This document shows, in pieces, positions 32,358 to 41,282 of a stretch of DNA of 64,000 nt. Numbering within the stretch: the first letter of the stretch is position 1; each line of letters starts with the position of its first letter. The notes below the pieces were generated by a model. That model saw only the letters and a program-made list of their open reading frames with translations. It was not told the DNA's origin and searched no databases. A program made the translations under genes and the position numbers. The DNA is from an uncultured Candidatus Saccharibacteria bacterium (lineage in GTDB: Bacteria > Patescibacteriota > Saccharimonadia > Saccharimonadales > Saccharimonadaceae), in NCBI GenBank assembly GCA_948288625.1, contig CAOHYA010000001.1:248001-312000 (forward strand). Direction: 5' to 3'.

Positions 32358-33514
32358 TAGCTATTAACTTACTCAAGGTTGATAAGATATCTTCATTGTT
32401 GATTTCTGCAGTTGTAATGGGTTACATTTTTCAATTCGTACTGGAGACTCATGGAATTAGCTTTAATTTAATATATGCGAACCTGGTATTCTTGTTTGCG
32501 ATTGTTTTAATAAATCGATTTAGGCTCGCACAGATCAACAGTTTAATACTCATCTTAATTGTGACATTGATTTTTTGCATGCATAATTTAATATTTCCTA
32601 CGGATACGTTAAATTTCTATATTCGTGAATTTATTATATATGCTTTACCGTTACTGGTAGCGTTCTCGTTTAAGGTGGATTGGACCGTTTTCTTAAAATC
32701 AATGTGCGTGCTTTCAGCAATTGGATTGATTCTACTGTCGAGCATACTATTTAATACACCTGGAGAGTTTGAAGACTACATGGCACTCGGTTATTATGGG
32801 ATATTCTGCTCCGTGCTACTTCTAATCTATGGTTACATTTTTCATAAACCAATAATTTTTGTTACTGCACTCATTTTTAGCTTGATGGTTATACTTAACG
32901 GAAATAGGGGTACTCTTCTTGTAGTCCTGGTTGCGCTAGTCGCCTGTTTTTGTCTAGCACCTGCCAGCAGGCTCATTCGCCACCGCCGAATTGTGCTGGT
33001 AACTACTCTGTCTATATTCGCTTTAGCTTTGTCGAGCATTATCATATCTTATGTCGTAGCAAACCTCGAACCTGATTCATATTCGACTAAACAGTTCATA
33101 GCGATGTTCGACAGTAAGGATGTGTTTGACGCACTTGGAGAAAGGGGTGATATTTATTTGAACGGGTTGGACGAAATACGTAACCATCCTCTGGCTGGTA
33201 TTGGAATCGGGGGTTTTGAGCAAAAATATGGAATAGGCATTTTTCCTCACAACATTGTTTTAGACACATTCATTACGTTTGGAATACCTTTCGGGATGTT
33301 GATATTAATTGTTATCTTCGTGACCATTAAAAGAATGTATAAAAAAATGAGAGACAATAAAAACCTCTTAATATTGTTTATATTTACTATAGCTATCTGT
33401 ATGAAGCTTCTACTTTCTAAGGTATTCATTTACGATCCCTTCTTTTGGCTATTGATAGCAATAGGTATAGCAGTTCTTTCGGAAAGGGAAGTTAAATATG
33501 ATAAAACGACATAA
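32354..33514 (+). CDS. O-antigen polymerase/ligase-like membrane protein (Wzy)
   Basis: 386 aa with about ten membrane helices and a long extracytoplasmic loop (about 230-290) that includes GLDEIRNHPLAGIGIGGFEQ in outline and FPHNIVLDTFITFGI, the hallmark of the Wzy_C/WaaL family (HPxxGxG...HN). It probably polymerises the lipid-linked repeat units on the outer face of the membrane. It overlaps the next gene by 17 nt. AT-rich. Confidence 0.85.
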   Translation: MIAINLLKVDKISSLLISAVVMGYIFQFVLETHGISFNLIYANLVFLFAIVLINRFRLAQINSLILILIVTLIFCMHNLIFPTDTLNFYIREFIIYALPLLVAFSFKVDWTVFLKSMCVLSAIGLILLSSILFNTPGEFEDYMALGYYGIFCSVLLLIYGYIFHKPIIFVTALIFSLMVILNGNRGTLLVVLVALVACFCLAPASRLIRHRRIVLVTTLSIFALALSSIIISYVVANLEPDSYSTKQFIAMFDSKDVFDALGERGDIYLNGLDEIRNHPLAGIGIGGFEQKYGIGIFPHNIVLDTFITFGIPFGMLILIVIFVTIKRMYKKMRDNKNLLILFIFTIAICMKLLLSKVFIYDPFFWLLIAIGIAVLSEREVKYDKTT

Positions 33515-34421
33515 TATTACAATATTTACTCCCACCTATAATCGTATTGGAGAGCTTGCAGCGTGTTACGAATCGTTAGTTGCTCAGACAAATCCTAACT
33601 TTACATGGATGATTATTGATGACGGTTCTACGGATGAAACTGAACAGATAGTCGAGCATTGGCAGAAGAGCGGCAAGATTTTGATTGAATACTATAAGAA
33701 AGTAAATGGCGGCAAACATACTGCTTACAACTTTGCCATCAACCTATGTAAAACTGATTATTTTCTTTTTCTTGATTCCGATGATACCTTGGTACCTGAA
33801 TGTATTGAAATACTAGACGGACATATAGATAAAATCTTTGACAAGTCTAAGATAAGTGGAATCATTGGTCTTTGGTCGTCTACGGATAAAACCAGTGTAG
33901 CCAGAATGCCTGTGAATGTCGAAAACTTGAGTGGTATAGAACTAAATCAAAAGTATGGTTTCGCTGGCGAGACGGTACGGATGTACAAAACTAATATACT
34001 GAAGGAATATGTTTTTCCTATTTTTCCCAAAGAAAAATTTATATATGAAAATGTAATTTTCGAACCGATTGATTCAAAATACAAAATGCTGATTGTGAAT
34101 AAGATACTGGCTCGAGGTAAATTTCTTGAAGGCGGATATACGAGCGGTGCTGATAAGTTAAAAGTAAATAACCCAAAGGGTTATGCGTTGTCGCTAGATA
34201 CATCAGTCAAGTATGCATTGTCGGTTCGTAAAAAGATAAATTGGACTATACTTTATATTATATGGTCGCATAATTTCAAAAATGCAGGTGGATACAAGAT
34301 GTTCAGCTCAAAATTAATGTATTTAACAATATACCCCTTAGCAATGGTGTTAGAAATGTTTAAGCAGCCACGGTTCTTTTTTAGAATTCTAGAGAAGAAA
34401 AATAAGTTAGGAAATTCATGA
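33498..34421 (+). CDS. Glycosyltransferase family 2
   Basis: 307 aa. TIFTPTYNRIGELAACYESL, IIDDGSTDETEQIV, NGGKHTAYNFAI and FLDSDDTLVPECI (DxD) identify a GT2 enzyme; the NGGKHTA motif is typical of a subgroup in capsule loci. No membrane helix is predicted, so it acts at the cytoplasmic face. It overlaps wzy by 17 nt and the next glycosyltransferase by 4 nt. Confidence 0.9.
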   Translation: MIKRHNITIFTPTYNRIGELAACYESLVAQTNPNFTWMIIDDGSTDETEQIVEHWQKSGKILIEYYKKVNGGKHTAYNFAINLCKTDYFLFLDSDDTLVPECIEILDGHIDKIFDKSKISGIIGLWSSTDKTSVARMPVNVENLSGIELNQKYGFAGETVRMYKTNILKEYVFPIFPKEKFIYENVIFEPIDSKYKMLIVNKILARGKFLEGGYTSGADKLKVNNPKGYALSLDTSVKYALSVRKKINWTILYIIWSHNFKNAGGYKMFSSKLMYLTIYPLAMVLEMFKQPRFFFRILEKKNKLGNS

Positions 34422-35386
34422 AAAATCCATTAGTCACCGTAATCATAACTACATATAAAAGGCCTGGTGCTATAGGTAAGGCTATCAATAGTGTAAGGGG
34501 ACAAACATATAAAAATTTAGAAATAATTGTTGTTGATGATAATATGTTTGGCTCTTTTGACCACCTGGAAACTGAAAAAATATGTACTCAGTACCCCGAA
34601 GTTCAATATGTCAAGAATGCGAAAAACTTGGGCGGTGGACTTTCGAGAAATGCTGGTATTGAGCAGGCGAGTGGAGAATACATAGCCTTTCTTGATGATG
34701 ATGATATATACAATCCAGACAAGGTTAAACAGCAGATGGGTTTATTTAAGACTACTAATAATAAGCGGCTTGGTTTAGTATACTGCTATGCTAATCGAAT
34801 GAATACAGAAGGTGCGTTAGTCGGTGGATACGATAACGACTTCGAAGGATCACCCTTGTATGAACATATGCTCGCTTGTATTGCCGGCACATCGTTATGG
34901 CTTGTTAAAAAAGAAATACTCGTAGCTATTGGAATGTTTGACGACGTACCTTCTAAGCAGGATTCGACAGTTATACTTAAAATGTTAACAAAGGGATATG
35001 AGGTTGCACGTGTGCCTGAGCGCTTGGTGGATTATTACGAACATAAAGGCGACGGTATAAGTGGAACAAAGTTGTCAAATATTAAAGGCATAAAAAAGTT
35101 CAGAGATAAATGTGAATTATCTTTTAATTTATTGGATAAAAATCAGATAAAAAATGTTCGCTATAGTTTTTCAAAGACTCTCATTTCAATTTATATGGTA
35201 AATTCGTTAAAAAAAGAAGCGATAAATGAATTCAAGATCATGGTTCAGAATCGTCCGCTTAGACTGAATAACATATCATCTTTGATGAAAATCGTTGCGC
35301 CAAATCTATATATTAAATATTTAGGAATGGTTGGTTATCTGAAAGATCTATACGCTAATAGATTCGTCAAAGGTAGTGGTAATTAA
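34418..35386 (+). CDS. Glycosyltransferase family 2
   Basis: 322 aa. VTVIITTYKRPGAIGKAINSV, EIIVVDDNMFGS, LGGGLSRNAGIEQASG and FLDDDDIYNPDKV are full GT2 motifs. The C-terminal 100 residues are Lys/Ile-rich and probably helical. It is separated by 18 nt from the flippase gene. Specificity unknown. Confidence 0.9.
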   Translation: MKNPLVTVIITTYKRPGAIGKAINSVRGQTYKNLEIIVVDDNMFGSFDHLETEKICTQYPEVQYVKNAKNLGGGLSRNAGIEQASGEYIAFLDDDDIYNPDKVKQQMGLFKTTNNKRLGLVYCYANRMNTEGALVGGYDNDFEGSPLYEHMLACIAGTSLWLVKKEILVAIGMFDDVPSKQDSTVILKMLTKGYEVARVPERLVDYYEHKGDGISGTKLSNIKGIKKFRDKCELSFNLLDKNQIKNVRYSFSKTLISIYMVNSLKKEAINEFKIMVQNRPLRLNNISSLMKIVAPNLYIKYLGMVGYLKDLYANRFVKGSGN

Positions 35387-35404
35387 TATGGATTATGCTA
35401 TTTG

Positions 35405-36697
35405 ATGCCGGCTTCTTTCACAAAACTTTTTTCTTTACGAAACAGTAAAGCTGCACGTAATGGTTTCTGGATTGTCGTCGAACGTATTTTTAGTGTCGGT
35501 ATCGCACTGTTAATAACAGTAATCTCAGCCCGATACTTAGGAGCAGCTAATTATGGAGTTTTGAACTATGGTGCTTCACTCGTAGCTCTTTTTTCTGGAG
35601 TTATGAAGCTTGGACTCGACTCGATTATGGTTAACGAGCTGATAATGCACAAAGATAAACAAGGCGATTATTTGGGTACGTCGATAGTTTTGAGGCTAGC
35701 ATCAAGCATGCTCTCTATTTTAGCTATTGGTATACTGTTACTTACTTTGAATGGTGACGACCGTATTTTGATTATGGTCGCTTTGATCCAAGCCTTCATA
35801 CTTATCTTCCAATCATTTAATATTTTAGATTATTGGTTCCAATCGCGACTTCAATCAAAATTCGTTTCCATAGCAAAGGTTATAGCGGTTACTTTAGCCG
35901 CAGGTTATAGCGGTTACCTGTTAGTAAGTGGTAAAGATGTCTTATGGTTTGCTGCGAGTGTTGTGGTATCGAGCATTATTGTCGCTATTAGTCTTTTGAT
36001 TTTCTATGGTAAACAGGGTGGTGACAAGCTGTCCTTCTCGCTTGTCTCTGCAAGAGCTTTGTTATCAAAAAGTCATCACTTTATCATTGCAAATATAATT
36101 TCACTCGTATATATACAGATAGATAAGCTAATGATTGCCAATACTATAGACAACACTCAGCTTGGTATTTATTCAGCGGCTATTGTGATAGCAACGGGTT
36201 GGACGTTTTTACCTGATGCAGTGATTACGTCTTTGCGGCCGGTGATTGTTCATGCGAAGGAGCAGTCGCAGGAACTGTATATAAAGCGACTTAAGCAGCT
36301 TTATTTTTTGTTGTTTTGGGGCTGTGTAGCAATCAGTGCGATACTGGCTATGCTTGCTCCGTTTGTCATAGCAATTATCTTTGGTGAAGATTTTGCAGCG
36401 AGCGCAATAATAATACAAATTATTGTTTGGTATATTCCGCTTTCGATGCTGGGAATTGCTAGGAATATCTGGCTTGTTGCAGAAGAGAAACACAAGTTTG
36501 CTAAATATATATTAATTTATGGCGTAATTGTTAATGTCTCACTTAATTTGTTACTCTTGCCAATACTCGGAATTGCGGGTGCCGCGTTAGCAACGGTTAT
36601 TACGGAAGTAGTCACATGTTTTGTTGCACCCTTGTTCTATAAGTCAATTAGACCTCATTATAAAATTTTGATTCAAGCACTCATTTATAAGATTTAA
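35405..36697 (+). CDS. Oligosaccharide flippase (Wzx, MATE/PST family)
   Basis: 430 aa with about 12-14 membrane helices. The opening KAARNGFWIVVERIFSVGIAL and RYLGAANYGVLNYGASLVAL is the standard N-terminus of polysaccharide repeat-unit flippases, and DKLMIANTIDNTQLGIYSAA near 240 is the second-half signature. ATG 35405 is taken as start. It moves lipid-linked repeat units across the membrane for Wzy. With Wzz and Wzy it completes a Wzx/Wzy pathway. Confidence 0.9.
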   Translation: MPASFTKLFSLRNSKAARNGFWIVVERIFSVGIALLITVISARYLGAANYGVLNYGASLVALFSGVMKLGLDSIMVNELIMHKDKQGDYLGTSIVLRLASSMLSILAIGILLLTLNGDDRILIMVALIQAFILIFQSFNILDYWFQSRLQSKFVSIAKVIAVTLAAGYSGYLLVSGKDVLWFAASVVVSSIIVAISLLIFYGKQGGDKLSFSLVSARALLSKSHHFIIANIISLVYIQIDKLMIANTIDNTQLGIYSAAIVIATGWTFLPDAVITSLRPVIVHAKEQSQELYIKRLKQLYFLLFWGCVAISAILAMLAPFVIAIIFGEDFAASAIIIQIIVWYIPLSMLGIARNIWLVAEEKHKFAKYILIYGVIVNVSLNLLLLPILGIAGAALATVITEVVTCFVAPLFYKSIRPHYKILIQALIYKI

Positions 36698-36704
36698 TGA
36701 AATA

Positions 36705-36923
36705 ATGATCTTAGTTTCTAAACAATCAGTAATCCAAGTTACACTAGTTGGTATATATGTTAAACCAACTTTGAAAGCGACACCAAAGCCAACAAGTAGT
36801 TATGACCATAATTATTCTGGTGCGTGTATGCCTATTGCCATCGATAAGGATATTATTGAGTATAAGGGTGACGCGTGCGTCGCTATTTTAACGGTAGGTG
36901 AATTTCAGGAGTTATTTTTATGA
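36705..36923 (+). CDS. Small hypothetical protein
   Basis: 72 aa; no family recognised. Beta-rich start (SVIQVTLVGIYVKPT) and an acidic end (DIIEYKGDACVAILTVGEFQELF). No Shine-Dalgarno is clear. Its stop overlaps the vanZ ATG (ATGA), the main support for it being translated. It could be a remnant of a longer gene; the AT-rich section of the locus ends here. Confidence 0.4.
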   Translation: MILVSKQSVIQVTLVGIYVKPTLKATPKPTSSYDHNYSGACMPIAIDKDIIEYKGDACVAILTVGEFQELFL

Positions 36924-37390
36924 ACCGTTCTGTAATAGTAAAGATCGCATTGCTAGTAACCTGGATGCTTATCATCTTCCTCCTCTCCAACGAACCCTCC
37001 TCCGTCTCCTCTGAACGTAGCGGCGCCATCGTCGAAGTAGCCAAAACCCTCGGCACAAGCCTGCCGAACGACGTCTTGACGTTCGTAACCCGTAAACTTG
37101 CGCATATCATCGCATACTTCATCCTCGGTATTCTCATGTTCCTCGTTGTCCGTGCGTATACGCCGAAGGCTCGAAAGGCAGTTCTTCTGAGCGTATTGTT
37201 CTTGTGTCTCTATGCGATTACGGATGAATTGCACCAAACGCTCGTTCCTGGGCGTAGCGGGGAAGTGCGAGACGTACTTATCGATACCACCGCTGGTGCT
37301 TTAGGGGCAGCGGGGACATACTACATATTTACTTTACACGCTAAGCGTAAGGTGTTAATATCTGGAAAAAATCCCCAAAATAAGGTATAA
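36920..37390 (+). CDS. VanZ-like membrane protein
   Basis: 156 aa with four or five membrane helices. The family pattern is clear: LSNEPSS near 22, RKLAHIIAYFILGIL near 58, and the C-terminal DELHQTLVPGRSGEVRDVLIDTTAGALG in outline near 98. VanZ proteins are linked to teicoplanin resistance in enterococci, but most homologues are of unknown role. GC content returns to the genome norm in this gene. Confidence 0.88.
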   Translation: MNRSVIVKIALLVTWMLIIFLLSNEPSSVSSERSGAIVEVAKTLGTSLPNDVLTFVTRKLAHIIAYFILGILMFLVVRAYTPKARKAVLLSVLFLCLYAITDELHQTLVPGRSGEVRDVLIDTTAGALGAAGTYYIFTLHAKRKVLISGKNPQNKV

Positions 37391-37391
37391 T
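37363..37391 (+). promoter_or_regulatory. Promoter of LCP gene 1
   Basis: TGGAAA, 17 bp, TATAAT; 11 nt from the -10 box to the GTG start. Confidence 0.5.
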
Positions 37392-37402
37392 ATACATTAA
37401 TC

Positions 37403-38839
37403 GTGTTAGACAAATTCAAGAAACTTATACGCAATAAAGCAGTATTGCGACGAGCCAGTATTGTTACGGCGGCCATACTCGCTATTACCTATGTCGTCGC
37501 GGTATATACTGCCTTCAATACCAACCTTATTCCCGGTTCGTATCTTGGCATTCTTTTTCTCGTCAGTTTCGTCGTAACAGCTGCGGTTATTTATTTCCTC
37601 GTCACCAACCGTATCGGCAATAAGGTTCGCGTAGCGCTGCTTGTAGTGGCCCTGCTGAGCTCTTTGATCAACATATACGTATATTCAGTCGGTATGGCCA
37701 CGAACTCGTTTCTGCGCTCCACTCAGCAGGCCAGTCGGTCGTACGAGGAGTATTCGATCGTCGCTTTGAAGGCAAATAACATTTCACTTGGCACGCCTAA
37801 TCAATCAACCGGTGTGTTGAAAAGCGAGCCTTCAGTCGACGCGGTAAAAACAGAAGCGACCAAGCTCACGAAAGCTCAATATACCGACTTTGATAACCCA
37901 ACCAGCATGATGTTGTCGCTGGAAAATAACGATATGGATATGGTCATTTTGAAGTCGTCGTACGTCCGTCTTTTGCAGGAATTGAACAACAACGAACTCT
38001 ATCTTCGCCTACAGATTTTAGCCACATTTAAGGTGCCTGTAACGACTTCAGGTGGGGTGGTAGATGGTGATGTCAGCCGTCCATTTGCCGTACTCATCAG
38101 TGGCATCGATACCTATGGTGACATTTCGACAACATCACGCAGCGACGTGAATATCGTGGCCGTTGTAAATCCAGTAACACATAATATTCTGTTGGTAAAC
38201 ACCCCTCGTGACTACTACGTACAACTGCATGGTACAACAGGGGTCAAAGACAAGCTGACGCATGCCGGATTGTACGGTGTCGACATGTCTGTAGCTACCC
38301 TTGAAGACCTGTATGGAATAGACATAAAATACAACGTTAGAATCAACTTTTCATCGCTCGTAAACATCGTCGATACGCTCGGTGGAGTCGATGTCGACTC
38401 TGTATACAATTTTAGTGCAGACGGCTACACCTTCACGGAAGGAAAGAACCATTTGGACGGCAAGCAAGCCTTGGCATTTAGCCGTAACCGTTACGCCTTT
38501 GAGGGTGGCGATAGGACCCGTGGGCAGAACCAAATGCGTGTCATCGAAGCCATCGTTTCCAAAATGAGCAGCCCGTCGACCGTCTTGAATTATCAGCAAA
38601 TCCTTCGCAGTCTTGAAGGTACATTCCAAACCAATATGAGCACCCAAGACATTACTATGCTGATGCGCAACCAAATCGATTCGTTAGCTAAGTGGAAAGT
38701 AACCTCAACCAACGTCGACGGTACCGGCGCTTCGGACGTTACCTATAGTATGGGCCGCCAAAAACTCTATGTCATGATTCCGGACCAAGCCAGCGTCGAC
38801 TCGGCCAAAAGTGCCATCCGAAGTACGCTCGGGCAATAG
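37403..38839 (+). CDS. LytR-CpsA-Psr (LCP) family glycopolymer ligase
   Basis: 478 aa with GTG start. Three or four N-terminal membrane helices (about 17-40, 47-66, 76-98) are followed by the extracellular LCP domain from about 220: LISGIDTYGDISTTSRSDVNIV, NPVTHNILLVNTPRDYYV, KLTHAGLYG, GGVDVDSVYNF, and ALAFSRNRYAFEGGDRTRGQNQ with the catalytic arginines. LCP enzymes move polymer from undecaprenyl diphosphate to peptidoglycan. Its place at the end of the polysaccharide locus fits attachment of that glycan. Confidence 0.93.
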   Translation: MLDKFKKLIRNKAVLRRASIVTAAILAITYVVAVYTAFNTNLIPGSYLGILFLVSFVVTAAVIYFLVTNRIGNKVRVALLVVALLSSLINIYVYSVGMATNSFLRSTQQASRSYEEYSIVALKANNISLGTPNQSTGVLKSEPSVDAVKTEATKLTKAQYTDFDNPTSMMLSLENNDMDMVILKSSYVRLLQELNNNELYLRLQILATFKVPVTTSGGVVDGDVSRPFAVLISGIDTYGDISTTSRSDVNIVAVVNPVTHNILLVNTPRDYYVQLHGTTGVKDKLTHAGLYGVDMSVATLEDLYGIDIKYNVRINFSSLVNIVDTLGGVDVDSVYNFSADGYTFTEGKNHLDGKQALAFSRNRYAFEGGDRTRGQNQMRVIEAIVSKMSSPSTVLNYQQILRSLEGTFQTNMSTQDITMLMRNQIDSLAKWKVTSTNVDGTGASDVTYSMGRQKLYVMIPDQASVDSAKSAIRSTLGQ

Positions 38840-38841
38840 TG

Positions 38842-38870
38842 TGGCAATCTTGTTTTCGCCCTGCTATACT
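38842..38870 (+). promoter_or_regulatory. Promoter of surface protein gene 38912
   Basis: TGGCAA, 17 bp, TATACT preceded by TGC (extended -10). Confidence 0.5.
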
Positions 38871-38911
38871 TGACCTATTAACTTATTCGGGTGGGGCTGA
38901 GTAGGGAACGT

Positions 38912-39829
38912 ATGACTGGTGCAGGTGTCGAACAATTAGCAATACCGAAGGTGAAATTCTTTGCCGTCGCTCTTCTTGTTTCGATGCTCGCGCTCATCGC
39001 TTTTCCGGTAGCCGCTCATGCCGAAGAAATACCGCCGACACCTCCGACCATGGAAGTGCCGACCAAAGACGGCAACCTGCCGAACGAAAACCTCGAAGGT
39101 GACGTATATGTACCGAACCCGGCGGTGCAGACACCTGGTACACCGGTCGTCACATCTCCGCCAACCGACCGTGACATCGAGTGGGAGTGGACGCCGCCTG
39201 TAAACGGAACGACACCGGACGCACCTGTCGAAGTACCGGCGGAACCAACTGAAGAAACTCCACCCGTTGTCGTGCCGCCAACCGAGCATGCGACCGACAT
39301 AACGCACTACGGCTACGAACTGTCTGAGGACGGCACCGTGCTCATTACCGGCGTGGTCGAATCGACCGTCAACCGGGTAAGTACGAAAGTGAATAGCCGC
39401 GGAACATATTTGTTCAGGTTATGGAGCATCACCCGTGACGCCCAAATCAGCGAATCGGTGTATGCCAATGCCACCATCATGAACCCGGTATTGCCGAGCC
39501 TACCACCGATCGTAGTACCAGAACCGCTTGAGACCGCTCCGATCGATACCATTCCCGCAGCCAACGAGCCTACAGCCTTGAGCAGCGTTTTCTATAACGG
39601 CCGAAACGTCCCCGTAGTCAGCTCAAGCGTCGCCAGCACCACCAATGCACGCGAGTCAGATGACGGCGAAAACACCAACCCGACACCACAATCCGACATG
39701 GCCACCATCCTCAACGCCTCCAACCAGGGCTGGACACTCGCCGGCCTCCCATGGTACGTCTGGCTCCTCATCATAGCCATCATCTTCACCTCATGGCGCT
39801 GGTTCGCCACCAACAAGAACCGACAATAG
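38912..39829 (+). CDS. Secreted Pro/Thr-rich protein with GW/WYxW C-terminal anchor
   Basis: 305 aa; the start follows GAGTAGGGAACGT. Signal peptide at about 15-38 (FFAVALLVSMLALIAFPVAA, cleavage near AHA-E). It is Pro/Glu/Thr-rich to about 130, with a small beta domain (YGYELSEDGTVLITGVVES in outline, RGTYLFRLWSI) and a Pro-rich stalk. The C-terminus ASNQGWTLAGLPWYVW, a membrane helix and WFATNKNRQ matches that of the protein at 27609. The two surface proteins flank the polysaccharide locus on both sides. Confidence 0.75.
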   Translation: MTGAGVEQLAIPKVKFFAVALLVSMLALIAFPVAAHAEEIPPTPPTMEVPTKDGNLPNENLEGDVYVPNPAVQTPGTPVVTSPPTDRDIEWEWTPPVNGTTPDAPVEVPAEPTEETPPVVVPPTEHATDITHYGYELSEDGTVLITGVVESTVNRVSTKVNSRGTYLFRLWSITRDAQISESVYANATIMNPVLPSLPPIVVPEPLETAPIDTIPAANEPTALSSVFYNGRNVPVVSSSVASTTNARESDDGENTNPTPQSDMATILNASNQGWTLAGLPWYVWLLIIAIIFTSWRWFATNKNRQ

Positions 39830-39849
39830 ATTTAATTTATCTTCCTCTA

Positions 39850-39960
39850 AGAGCCTTTGGCCTATAGCCATGAAACCTCTGCAGCCCGAGTATTTTAAAG
39901 CCGTATACGCTAAAAAATACCCGGCACGAAGCCGTTGAATGGCCATAGGCCAGAGGTTCT
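39850..39960. repeat. Structured palindromic element E2
   Basis: Outer arms AGAGCCTTTGGCCTATAGCC and its complement with two G-U-type positions; inner arms GTATTTTAAAGC and GCTAAAAAATAC around the loop CGTATAC; between them the family strings CCTCTGCAGCCCGA and CCCGGCACGAAGCCGTT. It follows the stop of 38912 by 20 nt and precedes the rplU promoter. It may act as a 3' end structure here. Confidence 0.85.
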
Positions 39961-39976
39961 GATAGGGAACCATATC

Positions 39977-40005
39977 TTTACATCTCTTCTCATCTCTGTT
40001 ATAAT
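39977..40005 (+). promoter_or_regulatory. rplU promoter
   Basis: TTTACA, 17 bp, TATAAT; the leader has AAGGAATACAT before ATG. Confidence 0.7.
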
Positions 40006-40039
40006 CGATACTTGATTGATAACAATATAAGGAATACAT

Positions 40040-40348
40040 ATGACAAAAGCAGTCGTTAAGATCGGTGGCAAACAATTTATCGCCGCTGAAAAAGAGACCC
40101 TCCTGGTGGACCTCCTCCCGGAAGGAACTAAAGAGCTCACGCTTGACGCACTATTGGTCATCGACGGTGACAACATCACGGTCGGAACGCCAACAGTCAA
40201 AGATGTGAAGGTTACCGCCAAGGTAATCGACGACCTCGTAAAAGGTGACAAAGTACAAGTTATCCGCTACAAGGCCAAAAAGCGCGTGCACAAAGTAAAC
40301 GGTCACCGCCAAAAATACTCAAAGATTGAAATCACTTCGATCAAGTAG
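40040..40348 (+). CDS. rplU: 50S ribosomal protein bL21
   Basis: 102 aa, typical length. KAVVKIGGKQFIAAEKETLLVD, GTPTVKDVKVTAKVIDD and the C-terminal RYKAKKRVHKVNGHRQKYSKIEI are bL21 signatures; it binds 23S rRNA domain VI with L20. In most bacteria rplU is followed by rpmA; here it is a single-gene unit closed by a strong terminator. Confidence 0.96.
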   Translation: MTKAVVKIGGKQFIAAEKETLLVDLLPEGTKELTLDALLVIDGDNITVGTPTVKDVKVTAKVIDDLVKGDKVQVIRYKAKKRVHKVNGHRQKYSKIEITSIK

Positions 40349-40363
40349 TCCGGTAAAATGGTC

Positions 40364-40388
40364 AAAAACCCGCTTCGGCGGGTTTTTT
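40364..40388 (+). terminator. rplU terminator
   Basis: AAAAACCCGC-TTCG-GCGGGTTTTTT: UUCG tetraloop hairpin with U-run. Confidence 0.95.
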
Positions 40389-40446
40389 GTTTGTTGAATA
40401 ACGGTGCGAAAGTATATACAATACCGCTTATATTTACGGTGTTACG

Positions 40447-40455
40447 TGCTACAAT
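40447..40455 (+). promoter_or_regulatory. parAB promoter
   Basis: TGC-TACAAT extended -10; weak -35 (CTTATA) 17 bp upstream. Confidence 0.45.
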
Positions 40456-40484
40456 AGGGGAAACGAAGAGGGAACACATACAGA

Positions 40485-41282
40485 GTGGCAACAGTCATAG
40501 CTATAACCAATCAAAAGGGGGGCGTGGGTAAGACGACGACGTCTATTAACTTAGCGTTCTTCTTGGCTAAGGCTGGTAAGAAAACCCTACTCATCGACTT
40601 CGACCCCCAAGGGAACGCCAGTAGCGGCCTCGGTGTCGACAAAAGCGAATTACAGCTTACCATGACCGACGTGGTGACGGGTAAGTGTTCACTCGACCAA
40701 GCGGTCGTGGCCACCGATTACAAGAACTTATGGTTGGCCCCAACAACGTCGGTACTGGCGAATACCGAAGTAGAGCTCGCTCAAACTGATAAGCGCTTCT
40801 CACGCCTTAAGCTGGCCATTGATAGCGCGACCATCGATTACGATTACGTGATCATCGATAGCCCGCCAAGCCTCAGCTTGCTTACGGTCAACGGCCTTAT
40901 CGCGTCCAAGTACGTATTATTGCCCGTTCAGGCCGAGTTCTATGCGCTCGAAGGTCTTGGCCAGCTATTGGAAACCATGAAGCTGGTCCGAAAGGGCATG
41001 AACCCGCACCTCGAACTACTTGGCGTATTGCCAACCATGCTCGACAGCCGCACCACGCTCAGCACTCAAGTGCACAACGAAATCAAACGCCACTTCCCGG
41101 GCAAAGTATTCGAGTCGACGATCCCTCGTAACATTCGCTTGGCCGAAGCCCCAAGCCACGGTATTCCTATCGGTGTCTACGACAAGTTCTCAAAGGGCGC
41201 ACGGGCGTACAAGGCGCTTGCCAAGGAAGTTATGGACCGAACGGCCGCGGCGGAAGCGCCGGCAGTAGGGGCGACCGCATGA
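40485..41282 (+). CDS. parA: Chromosome-partitioning ATPase ParA/Soj
   Basis: 265 aa, GTG start. Deviant Walker A KGGVGKTTTSINLA at 11-24, Walker A' DFDPQGNASSGLG near 38, and Walker B YVIIDSPPSLSLLT near 123. It works with ParB to move origin regions. The tail is Ala-rich. It overlaps parB by 4 nt. No parS-like 16-mer was found in the window. Confidence 0.95.
   Translation: MATVIAITNQKGGVGKTTTSINLAFFLAKAGKKTLLIDFDPQGNASSGLGVDKSELQLTMTDVVTGKCSLDQAVVATDYKNLWLAPTTSVLANTEVELAQTDKRFSRLKLAIDSATIDYDYVIIDSPPSLSLLTVNGLIASKYVLLPVQAEFYALEGLGQLLETMKLVRKGMNPHLELLGVLPTMLDSRTTLSTQVHNEIKRHFPGKVFESTIPRNIRLAEAPSHGIPIGVYDKFSKGARAYKALAKEVMDRTAAAEAPAVGATA

Noticed and set aside
39016..39300. Minus-strand Gly/Ser/Val-rich frame opposite the surface protein
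   Set aside because: It is the mirror of the Pro/Thr/Glu-rich coding strand and has no promoter or ribosome-binding site.
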